Positions 22,382 through 32,587 of a DNA stretch of 64,000 bases are shown here, in pieces. How positions within the stretch are numbered: the stretch's first letter is position 1; every line of letters begins with the position of its first letter. This stretch comes from Tanytarsus gracilentus (Eukaryota > Arthropoda > Insecta > Diptera > Chironomidae). Below the pieces are notes generated by a model. The model worked only from the letters and a program-made list of their open reading frames with translations. It searched no databases and had not been told where the DNA came from. The stretch is taken from the NCBI GenBank assembly GCA_038502055.1, contig JAXRKN010000024.1:434001-498000 (forward strand), in the 5' to 3' direction. Position numbers and translations under genes: made by a program.

Positions 22382-24282
22382 ATGGTTCAACGAGCGACAG
22401 CCAAAAGAATTAAAGTTTTTTTCATCTACGTGGTTTTAATTTTTATTGCATTTCAGAGTTTAAATCATTTCGTTTATGTTCAGAAATTTGATGTCAAAAA
22501 ATCTCTTTATGGTGTTGAAGATAATTTTGGTGATAAGAAGAGTTGGGAAGATTTGAGATTTTTGGCTTACGAGAAGCGACGGCGTGGACCGGGCGAGCAT
22601 GGCGGATTTTTTAATCTCACCGATGCAGAAGAAATCGCAAAGAATGACGAATGGTTTGGTAAAGAAGGTTTTTACGTCATTGTGAGCGATAAAATTTCCG
22701 TCGATCGAGCGCTTCCCGAGCAAAGACCGCTCAAGTGAGTTTTTTCAATTTTATTAATTAAAAATAATTAAAAATATTTTTTCAGCTGTTTAACTCGAAA
22801 ATATTTACGAACTCTGCCAAAAGTTTCAGTCATCGTAACTTTTCACAATGAAATCTTGAGTGCACTCAAGCGCTGCATTCACTCGATCATAAATCGATCG
22901 CCCGAAGAACTTCTTCACGAAATTATTTTAATTAATGACGCGAGCACTTATGAAAATTTGGGCGATGAACTTGAAAACTATTTGAAAAGTGATTTCTTCG
23001 AGGGCAAAATTAAATTCCACAAAAATCTTCGACGCGAAGGTTTAATTCGAGCGAGAATGATTGGCGCGCGATTGGCGGAGGCGGAAGTGATAATTTTCCT
23101 CGATTCGCACATGGAAGTGACGACAACTTGGTTGCCGCCATTGCTCGAACCGATTGTCGAAGATCCGACCACTGCCACAGTTCCAATCACGAAAGGAATG
23201 AATGCAAAAACTTTCGAGTTTGATTTTGTTGGACCTGGAACGAGAGGAATGTTCAACTGGATGTTTACATATCAGTGGTACGCAGTGCGCGACTATGAAC
23301 ATCCAGAGCTGGGCGAAAATTTCCAACTTCCTTGCATGACTGGCGGTTCTTATGCGATTCGAAAAGATCATTTCTTCCATCTTGGCGGCTACGATGAAGG
23401 ATTAAAAATTTGGAACGGTAAAAAATGTTTAAAAATTTAATCAAAAATTATTAAATTCATTTTAGGTGAAAATTATGAACTTTCACTGAAACTTTGGCTC
23501 TGCTCGGGTCGCCTCATTGCCGTTCCATGCTCGGGCGTTCTTCATCTCAGTAAACATCATGCAGCGCATCGATCAACCGACGATCAATCAGATTTTGTCG
23601 GAAGAAATCTCAAACGCGTCGCTGAAGTTTGGCTCGATGACTACAAAAAATATTTCTACAGAACTGATCAAGCACGTTACGATAAAATTGATGCTGGCGA
23701 TCTCACAAAGCAATTCGAGTTGAAGGAAAAACTTCACTGCAAACCATTTCAATATTATTTGGACAATGTCGCGCAAGAAATGCTCGAATTATTTCCAATC
23801 GAGCGAGTTTACGTTTATGGTGGAAGTTTACAGCATAAAAACACAAAATTTTGTCTCGGATTAAATCAACAAACTTATTGGAAGGTTCCAATACTGACAC
23901 AATGCAGTGACGATCCTGAAAATCCTCGAAAAGGTTCAGATTTTGCGTTGACATTCAGAAAATCGATTCGATATTACAGCGATGACGATCGATGTCTTGA
24001 TGCGGCTGACATGAAGTTTCAGGGTTGCCACAATGGTAAAAAAATTATTTTCTTAAATTTTTATTAACTTTAATTTTTTAAGGTGGCGGCAATCAAGGTT
24101 GGATCTACAATCCCGACACTGGTCAAATTCAACTTTCATACGACACTCAATGCATCGAAGGTAAAGGACTCAATGAAGAAATTTCTTTAAAAAGATGCGA
24201 TTTAAATAACGAAAATCAAAAGTGGCTTTGGAGTCTGAAAAATGAATCAGCAATTGAATTTATGAGAGAAAAATTAAATTAA
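22382..24282 (+). CDS. Polypeptide N-acetylgalactosaminyltransferase (GALNT) 3 of 4
   Basis: Exons 22382-22734, 22786-23417, 23466-24035 and 24083-24282 give 584 residues. It has a type II membrane anchor (FFIYVVLIFIAF), a stem ending KKSWEDLRFLAYEKRRRGPG, a catalytic domain with VIVTFHNE, IIFLDSHMEV, WNGENYELSLKLW and CSGVLH, and EVWLDDYK, then a ricin-B lectin domain (GNQGW, NQKW). From the stem end to about position 23800 it is nearly identical to GALNT 4, which lies inverted; the N-terminus and lectin domain differ. It lacks the 50-bp intron that GALNT 4 has between the equivalents of 23244 and 23245. An AATAAA signal lies near 24337. Confidence 0.9.
22520..23800 (+). repeat. Left arm of a large inverted repeat (GALNT 3/GALNT 4)
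   Basis: This segment is nearly identical to the reverse complement of roughly 25190-26490, apart from the 50-bp intron in the right arm and scattered single-base changes. The arms are about 1.3 kb, separated by about 1.4 kb. Confidence 0.85.
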
Positions 24283-24600
24283 TAAATTATGAGATTTTAT
24301 TTGAAAATTTTATGTAAAATTATTTTATATTTTTAATAAAGATTTAATTCAAAAAATCAAAAATCCAAAAAAAATTAAAATTAGCTCACCAATGCTCTTA
24401 AAAGGTTTTGAACTTTTTTGAGCGCTCTTAAAAAATCGTAAATTTTTGAGTTCTCAGGCCTTGGAAAATTTTTTCTTTTGATTGGTTTGCATAAAAGCTT
24501 CAGAATGAACTTGCTAAAATACTCAAAACTAAAGCTGTAAAATCTGTTAAAAAAATTCTTTTATTTTAATTTATTTAAAAAATAATTATTTAATTTAAAA
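24283..24600. other. Tail-to-tail spacer between GALNT 3 and GALNT 4
   Basis: The two genes converge here. Around 24410-24475 lies an inverted copy of the segment at about 21955-22000 (GAGTTCTCAGGCCTTGGAAA on the plus strand). No gene seen. Confidence 0.5.
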
Positions 24601-26684
24601 TTATTTTAATTTATTCAAAAAAAAATTCTTGTTCAAAATTTCGATCGCAGTCTCATTTATCAAGCTCCAAGTCCACTTTTGATCTTGAGCATTTTCATCA
24701 CAATTTTCAAATCCAATTTCTCTATTTGCTCCTTTTGGAACTAAACAACGATCGACGTAAGACATTCGAATATGACCGGTCTCAGGCTGATAGATCCAAC
24801 CTTGATTGCCGCCACCTGGAAAAATATAAGATTTATTTAATTAAATAATTTTAATTTTTTTTATAAAATAATTTTAATTTTTTAAAAATAATTTTAACTT
24901 TTTTAACGTATTTTTAAAAATCAAATTTAACACAAAATTTTTCAAACCTCCATGACACCCCATAAAGTTTGGTTTCGCCGCATCGAGACACTGACTTTGA
25001 TAATCATAATATTTTATCCAATTTGCGGATGTCAGCAGCAAGAAAGATCCTTTTTTAGGATTTTGAGGATCGTCACTGCACTGGACAAGTCTCGGCACTT
25101 CTTCATATTTCAATGAATGCAATCCGACGCACAATTTTGACGCCGCATGCTGTAAACTTCCACCATACACATATTTTGGCTCGATTGGAAATAATTCGAG
25201 CATTTCTTGCGCGACATTGTCCAAATAATATTGAAATGGTTTGCAGTGAAGTTTTTCCTTCAACTCGAATTGCTTTGTGAGATCGCCAGCATCGATTTTA
25301 TCGTAACGTGCTTGATCAGTTCTGTAGAAATATTTTTTGTAGTCATCGAGCCAAACTTCAGCGACGCGTTTGAGATTTCTTCCGACAAAATCTGATTGAT
25401 CGTCGGTTGATCGATGCGCTGCATGATGTTTACTGAGATGAAGAACGCCCGAGCATGGAACGGCAATGAGGCGACCCGAGCAGAGCCAAAGTTTCAGTGA
25501 AAGTTCATAATTTTCACCTAAAATGAATTTAATAATTTTTGATTAAATTTTTAAACATTTTTTACCGTTCCAAATTTTTAATCCTTCATCGTAGCCGCCA
25601 AGATGGAAGAAATGATCTTTTCGAATCGCATAAGCACCGCCAGTCATGCAAGGAAGTTGAAAATTTTCGCCCAGCTCTGGATGTTCATAGTCGCGGACTG
25701 CGTACCACTGATATGCAAACATCCAGTTGAACATTCCTCTGAAAAGTTTTAAATTAAATTTAAATTAATATAAATTAAAACCTTTCACCTCGTTCCAGGT
25801 CCAACAAAATCAAACTCGAAAGTTTTTGCATTCATTCCTTTCGTGATTGGAACTGTGGCAGTGGTCGGATCTTCGACAATCGGTTCGAGCAATGGCGGCA
25901 ACCAAGTTGTCGTCACTTCCATGTGCGAATCCAGGAAAATTATCACTTCCGCCTCCGCCAATCGCGCGCCAATCATTCTCGCTCGAATTAAACCTTCGCG
26001 TCGAAGATTTTTGTGGAATTTAATTTTGCCCTCGAAAAATTCACTTTTCAAATAGTTTTCAAGTTCGTCGCCCAAATTTTCATAAGTGCTCGCGTCATTA
26101 ATTAAAATAATTTCGTGAAGAAGTTCTTCGGGCGATCGATTTATGATCGAGTGGATGCAGCGCTTGAGTGCACTCAAGATTTCATTGTGAAAAGTTATGA
26201 TGACTGAAACTTTTGGCAGAGTTCGTAAATATTTTCGAGTTAAACAGCTGAAAAAATATTTTTAATTATTTTTTTTAATTAATAAAATTGATAAAACTCA
26301 CTTGAGCGGTCTTTGCTCGGGAAGTGCTCGATCGACGGAAATTTTATCGCTCACAATGACGTAAAAACCTTCTTTACCAAACCATTCGTCATTCTTTGCG
26401 ATTTCTTCTGCATCGGTGAGATTAAAAAATCCGCCATGCTCGCCCGGTCCACGCCGTCGCTTCTCGTAAGCCAAAAATCTCAAATCTTCCCAACTCTTCT
26501 TGTCATTTTCGTTCAAAGTTTTATTAAAAGTGCTTAAAAATTCACGAAAGTTCACTTGATAAGATTTTTTTGATTTTTGAATGTGAAAGAAGAGAAATTG
26601 AAGAGTGAGAAGAAAAATCACAATTAAAATGCATCGTTTGAGAGTTTTATGGTGTTTTTTAGGTAATTTTGAGATAATTCTCAT
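24601..26684 (-). CDS. Polypeptide N-acetylgalactosaminyltransferase (GALNT) 4 of 4
   Basis: Exons 26302-26684, 25789-26247, 25566-25738, 24948-25517 and 24601-24815 give 599 residues. The N-terminus (basic tail, then CILIVIFLLTLQFLFF anchor) is unlike GALNT 3, but from KKSWEDLRF through the catalytic domain the two are almost identical, with the same DSH, WNGEN and EVWLDDYK motifs. The lectin domain diverges again. A 50-bp intron (25739-25788, GT..AG) splits an Arg codon where GALNT 3 is continuous. The donor of the last intron is GTTTGA, weaker than usual. Function as for its twins: Golgi O-GalNAc transfer. Confidence 0.88.
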
Positions 26685-27262
26685 CGCTGAATTTTAAATT
26701 ATTCAAATTAATAATTTTAAACCTCAAAACATTTTTTTTAATAATTGAAATATTTTTTTCGTTCTATTTTTTTATCTCACGATTTTTTATCACCGTAAGT
26801 GAATTTTAATTTTTTAATTGCTTTTCATAAGAATTCGCACCTTATCAGCTAATTTTTTTTTTATAATTTAACACCCATTTCCACTTTAAATTCTGACTTC
26901 TGATTATTTTTTTACACTTTTATTATTTATTTACTCTTTTTCGCTTTTGAAGCTCAAACTGAACGTTCTCAAGTTCACACGAAAACTGACTAAAAAAATG
27001 TTTCAGAAAAATTCTAAAACCGGCTTTTTTTCAATAAAATTTTTCGGTTTGTTTCTTTTTCTTCGTACAAAAGTTTTTTCGGCAGTCCTTTGCTAAACGT
27101 CAGCGATCAGCTGGAGACAAAAAAATTTTCAATATTTATTTTGCACGTTTTTATTTTTTATATTATAATCTTTACGTTTTCATTTCACGACAGATACTGG
27201 AGAGTATAGAGCGAAAAGCACACGTGGGATGATAAAAAATATTTTCTTTATTAAAAATTTGC
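26685..27262. other. Upstream region of GALNT 4
   Basis: AT-rich with no coding exon seen. It contains the presumed promoter of GALNT 4, but no clear TATA box at the expected distance. Confidence 0.35.
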
Positions 27263-27924
27263 AGGGGGTGGAAACTTGGTTGTAAAATATTAAATTTATA
27301 TATTTTGTAATTTATTTATTTTATTTATATTTTTGTATATATTTTATAATAAATTTATATTTTTAATTTATTTAATAAATTTTATAATAAATTTATATTT
27401 TTTATGGACTTTTCAAACTTTATAATTTTTTTTTTACTTTATATAATTTATGTACTTTTAATTATTTTAAATACTTTATAAACGATATGCAGTAGCTGAT
27501 ATACGATTGACATAATTCATGCTTCATGGATCATACATAAAAATCACCTCTCAAAACTCATTTCACTCGTCATTTTTTCAACGGGAAGTAAAATGTTAGA
27601 AAATGTCATTCTTATCTTAGATGAAGATCACAAGTGAACACTTTATAAAGAGTACAACAAGAAGAAATTCTCTTTTATCTCAGAAATGATTTCACAACAG
27701 TTGAAAGCAATTTTTTTGAGATATCAGGTGAGCAAATGGGTAAAATTAAAGTATATTTTTTTTTATATTTTATGTAATTTAAATTATTTATTTATTTTTT
27801 ATGTTTTATAAATTTTATAAATTTATTAAATTTTATATATTTTATACACTTTTTATACTTTAAATATTTTAATCAATTAAAATTAATTAATCGATTAAAA
27901 TCAATCACCAAGTTTCCCACCCCT
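27263..27924. mobile_element. Possible long family A element
   Basis: AGGGGGTGGAAACTT at 27263 and AAGTTTCCCACCCCTT at 27910-27924 form inverted ends. The interior is non-coding, with low-complexity TTTATATTTTAT runs. At 660 bp it is longer than other copies, so the two ends may belong to separate insertions. Confidence 0.4.
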
Positions 27925-28396
27925 TAAAATTTAAACGTGGAAGTTATTTTCTCCCTTCTCTGTTACTCCCACAATCTCATTTTTATTGTTATTTGTTTTT
28001 TGTATGTTTCACATCGCAAGCTAACCCAAATACAAATACGATTGTGAGGTGATAAGTTTGTAATATTGACATTAGATGAGTTAGAAAAAAAAATTATAGG
28101 GCTAAAATAAATTATAATTTTTAAAATTATTTTCTGAAATTTTCTTATGCTATAAAAAACTTTTAAATTTACTAAATAAAATTATTTTTTTAAAGTTGTT
28201 CCTTCAATTTTCATTCATAAACTTCATCATTGTAAACCCATCAAACTCCATCCAACATTCACACAAATGTTTTCACTCAAGCCTCCAAAAAACATCCGCA
28301 AAACTTTTTCTCTCTTCTCAATTTAATTTTCCCACGATCCAGAAGATTTTCTCATCTCAATTAGTAAACACGTGCGTGAATAATTTTCAAATAATT

Positions 28397-29201
28397 ATGG
28401 GATTTAATCGAAATTTTGTGGCATTGTTTCACCTGATCGCGATCTTTCACTACATAATTGCGATTTGTTATGACTTTATGCATGTGGAATATTTTAAGGG
28501 TGAACTTGGCGGGAAGTTCGCGTTTTTGAGCACTTGGACTTTGGTGAGTTGAAAAATTTATTTCACAAAAAAATTTATTAATTTATTTTCAGTTTATTCA
28601 ACTAATTTATTTTCTCATCGCGTTCATCAACGAGTTTGTCGGCTATTCGGATGTCACTGCCTCGAATGAAACCTCCTTCGGTCGTGTCAAGGATTATTTT
28701 TTTGCGACCTTCGCTTTTCCGCTCGCTTTCAACATTGGATTTGTTTTTTGGCTGCTTTTCTTCATCGATCAAGATTTCATCGCGCCGGAGGAATTTTTCG
28801 AGGCAACTCCAATCTGGCACATTCACATGACACGCACGAACATCATGATTTTCATCATTATTGAGGCGATCATCAACAACACTCGATATCCAAGTGCTTT
28901 GATCGCTTTGCCGGGTCTTTTGGCCGTTTTGATAATTTACATCGCTTGGACGGTTGTAATTTTCATCTCGACCGATCAATGGGTCTATCCAATCCTCGAA
29001 AAATTCAATTGGCCGCAGCGAATCGGATTTTTTACCTTCAACATTTTCGTGCCGGTCATTTTTTATTTTATCGGTGAATTAATGAACAAACAAATTTGGA
29101 GTAAAAAGTGGAAATGCATTGAAGGCTTTCGAAAGGGTGAACATGATGTGAAACAAGATGGACGACGATCGAGAAGTGAAATCAGATCTAGTGAAGTGTG
29201 A
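28397..29201 (+). CDS. AIG1/ADTRP (FAR-17a) family membrane hydrolase
   Basis: Two exons (28397-28543 and 28593-29201) give 251 residues with about six hydrophobic helices. The family catalytic threonine fits FFATFAFPLAFNIGFVFW and the family histidine fits IWHIHMTRTN, where relatives have NH in the same place. Animal AIG1 and ADTRP are multi-pass membrane threonine hydrolases that cleave FAHFA lipids; that reaction is inferred from the family. The C-terminus after the last helix is a hydrophilic, basic tail. The start is the first ATG of the first exon. It is unrelated to the flanking gene families. Confidence 0.85.
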
Positions 29202-29221
29202 AATTAAATTTTAAAACGTTA

Positions 29222-29500
29222 AAATTTAAATTTAAATTTAATAAATTTGAAAAAAGCCGTTAAAAAAATTTGTGCGGGAGAAATTTAAATTTAATAAATT
29301 CAAAAAAGCCGTTAAAAAATTGAACAAGAAAATTTAGATTTAACAAATTCAAAAAAACCGGTTAAAAAATTTAAATTTAATAAATTTGAAAAAAGCCGTT
29401 CAAAAAAGCCGCAAAAATTAAATTCAAATTTTAAAATTTAGGTGTTAAAATTTAAAACCAAAAAAGCCGTTAAAAAATTTGAACTGAAAAAATTAAATCC
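29222..29500. repeat. Clustered AAAAGCCGTTAAAAAATT repeats
   Basis: About five or six imperfect copies of AAAAAGCCGTTAAAAAATTT occur in 280 bp after the AIG1 gene. The reverse complement, AACGGCTTTTAAAAATTCAA, recurs after both receptor genes near 60890-60970 and 63400-63520. Confidence 0.6.
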
Positions 29501-30268
29501 AAATTTTTTTGTGTGTCAAAAGTTTAAATTTACTAAATTATTAAAACTAAAAACTCGCGCTTAAATCTAACGAAGAAATTTTCTTCTCTCTAATTAAACC
29601 ACACGCAGCTTTTGTTTCTTTCCACTCAATCATCCCGACCTTGTGAAGTGTAAACAAATCCACATGGTGTGAAAAGTGAAATAAAATTGCGGCGATCTGG
29701 AAAAGTCAGATGATTCATTCAGAGTTCAGACACTCAGTGGTCGAGGTGGAATTTTTATCGCTTTTTACCTTGGTATTAAACTTTTTACGTGAGAATTACA
29801 GAGGAAAATTTTTAATTGTTTATTGAGTAAGAAAAAAATTGGAAGTAAATAAATAAAAAAAGCTTTGAGATTTTAATTTTTTTTCTAATATCCTGAAAAG
29901 TTTTTGAGTTTATTGTTGGAGATTTTTCTGATAGAAAAAATATTTTTATTTCAGCAAAGTTTTAAATTTTTTCAACCATCTACAGAAATTTTTGTATTTT
30001 AAATTACCAAAAATTTTAAACTTATAATTTAATAATTTAAAATTTCCAATAACAAAATAAAATTTTTAAATTATTTTGCAGGTTTTCCTCTCTTGACTTC
30101 TAATTTAATAAAATCTCCCTTGAAAATTTTTTAAACTTGAATTTTTTTTATCAAACTAATATCAAAATTTAAGACTATTCAAATTTTCAATGAACGCATT
30201 TAAATTTTCGCACGTTTGCATTTAAATAAATCATTGAATTCGTTTCTAAGTTCTAAAATTTTTGAGAG
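29501..30268. other. Spacer upstream of cysteine protease 6
   Basis: AT-rich, no coding exon seen. Confidence 0.35.
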
Positions 30269-30276
30269 TATAAAAA
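30269..30276 (+). promoter_or_regulatory. TATA box of cysteine protease 6
   Basis: TATAAAAA lies 80 bp upstream of the chosen start codon. Confidence 0.6.
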
Positions 30277-30348
30277 TGAATGCAATTGAGATGAAAAATC
30301 ATCAGTTTACAATTTTATTGTGAAGTGAAACAATCAAAAAATAAGAAA

Positions 30349-32083
30349 ATGATGAAGTGAGTTGAAAAAGTTGTAAAAGTTTATTTAAAAATTAATTTTG
30401 AGTTTAGGAAATTTTAAAATTTCTTTAAATAATTTTAAAGTTTCAAAATAATTCTAATTTTCAAAAATTTCTGAAAATTTTTAAAAAATATTTGTGAAAA
30501 TTCCAAATTTAAAATTTAAAATTCAAAAAATTTTCTTTTGAAAAGTTTCAAATAATTTTTAAAAATTTAAAAATCTCCCAGACTTGCCTCGATCGCATTT
30601 TTCCTCATCATCGCCGCATCTTTCACTCGCGGTCAAAACGACGATCAACTTGAGGAGAAAGTTTTTAATCAATGGCTGAAAAGGCACAACATCAATGTCC
30701 CTCCAAACGCCGACATCAACAAGTGGAAGACTCAAGTCCTCGCTAAATTCAAGCAAATGGAAGCTCACAACGAAAAATATCGCAATGGTGAAGTGAAATT
30801 TAAAAAAGCTCTGAATCATTTTTCTCACTTGACTGACGCCGAAAAGCAAGCTCAACTTTATGGATATTTAAAACCTGACGCGACTAAAGTTCAAGACTGG
30901 GTTCCACTCGTCGATCAATCACTTTTGAAGGATCTTCCGGCTTATTGGGATTGGACTGACAAGTGAGTTAAAATAATTTAAGTTTTTGTACTAAAATTTA
31001 ATTTATGAGAACATTTTTGGAATGTTTAAAATTTAATTAAAAATTAATTTAAATTTCCAGAGGTGTCGTGCAGCCAGCTCAATATCAAGGCGCTTGCAGT
31101 GACTGCTACGTTATGGCTGGAATCGGCGCCATTGAGGCTCACTCGTGCATCTACAATAATGCTTGCGATAAACTTTCAGAGCAAGACGCAGTCGAGTGCA
31201 CTGTCCACAACTGCAATCCGGGATACTTTTACGAAACTTTCAATTTTAGTGAGTTCAAAAAATTTTTGTTAGAATTTTAAAAAACCAAAAAATAATTTCA
31301 GCGATTAATGCGGGTGGAGCTGTTTTGAGTAAAGACTATCCTTATGATGGTTGGACAATTTCGGCAGCCAAGTTGAGTCCTTGCGATGCAAAATCTCGAA
31401 CACGTGTCAAAGGCACAAAACCAATTGCATGGAAATCGATGCCGAATGATGCCGAAACAATGCGCTACTATTTGTACAAAAATGGTCCAATGTACGTCGG
31501 TTTCCAAGCTTGCGATAACTTACAAGATTATCAATCTGGAATTTATGATAAAACTGAGGGAGCTTGCTATGGTCATGCTGGTGAGTTAAAATAGTCGAAA
31601 AAATATTATTGAATAATTTTTTATTTTTTAAAGTTTTGCTTGTTGGATACGGAACTGAGGGAGGCGTCGACTATTGGGTAAAAAAATTAATTTTAAAAAA
31701 ATTACTTAATTTAATTAAAATTTATTTAGATCGCCAAAAATAGCTGGAGTCAAGATTATTGGGGTGAAAAAGGTAAAAATATTTAAATTTACACAGATTT
31801 TTTTTAAATTCTCAAAATACGTTAAAAATGTAATTTATATTCAAAAAATAGAAAATATTTTTTTTGAAGTCTTAAAATACGTTAAAAATTAAAACCAAAA
31901 TTTTTGAGCGGGAAAATTTAAATTTTAAACTGAAAATTCTTTTAATCTTTAAATTTAGCAAATTTCTAAATTAATTTTAATTTTTTCAAAGGTTTCTTCA
32001 AAATTCAACGCGGCATCAATCTTGCTGACTTCGAGTCTGGCTACGCAACCTATCCGATCATGGACACATCTTTCAAGTCATAA
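30349..32083 (+). CDS. Papain-like (C1A) cysteine protease 6, separate from the array
   Basis: Exons 30349-30356, 30582-30962, 31061-31248, 31302-31580, 31634-31677, 31730-31772 and 31992-32083 give 344 residues. The first exon is only eight coding bases; joining it restores a full signal peptide (MMKLASIAFFLIIAAS). The propeptide has FKQMEAHNEKYRNGEVKFKK and NHFSHLTDAE. The active-site loop is QGACSDCYVM: the nucleophile Cys and Gln are kept, but the usual CGSCWAF is altered. The His is in YGHAG and the Asn in AKNSW (then S, not G). The C-terminal half reads RGINLADFE, where relatives have a Cys. Likely still catalytic but clearly divergent; a changed specificity is possible. Confidence 0.85.
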
Positions 32084-32587
32084 GAAGTGATTTTTAATTT
32101 AATTGTTTAGACATTTTTGGAATTTATCTTTTGTGAAAGAAGAAATAAAGAAAATTCAAAATTCAAATTGTTGAACTTCTCTGAATCACGAAATTAATTT
32201 GTGTTTTCCCAGCCTCCATACCGGCCATTCAATCATCACCTGGAATTCATTAAAATTCTTCTTCTCTGTTTGAGATTTTTTTCTCTTCTATTTTTCACGC
32301 ACACTTTTTTCTTGCGATGTAAACACAAAAGTGCACGTGAGGTTCACTTGTACTGAGTTTAGATGAGAAAAGATCCGGCATGAGATTGCGAAAAAATTTC
32401 AAGATGTGAAAAACATTTGAGGAAATTCGTTTTTGTGGGAAATATTTTATTAAAATATTGAAAAAATTATTTTAGGTTTCAAAATCTGAAATTTAATTTT
32501 TTCAATTTTAAAATCGAATTTTTATTTTCTTAATTTTATCTCAAAATAATTCTAATTTTAATTTCTTAATTTTCTCTTAACAAAATT
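32084..32587. other. Spacer between protease 6 and STPR gene 1
   Basis: An AATAAA signal for the protease lies near 32142. The rest is AT-rich with no coding sequence. Confidence 0.4.

Noticed and set aside
22978..23380. Minus-strand frames inside GALNT 3
   Set aside because: Antisense shadows of the catalytic exon, repeated in mirror form in GALNT 4.
28196..28396. Longer N-terminus for the AIG1-type protein from 28196
   Set aside because: The frame from 28196 starts at a non-ATG codon and reads through low-complexity sequence; the ATG at 28397 gives the expected family start.
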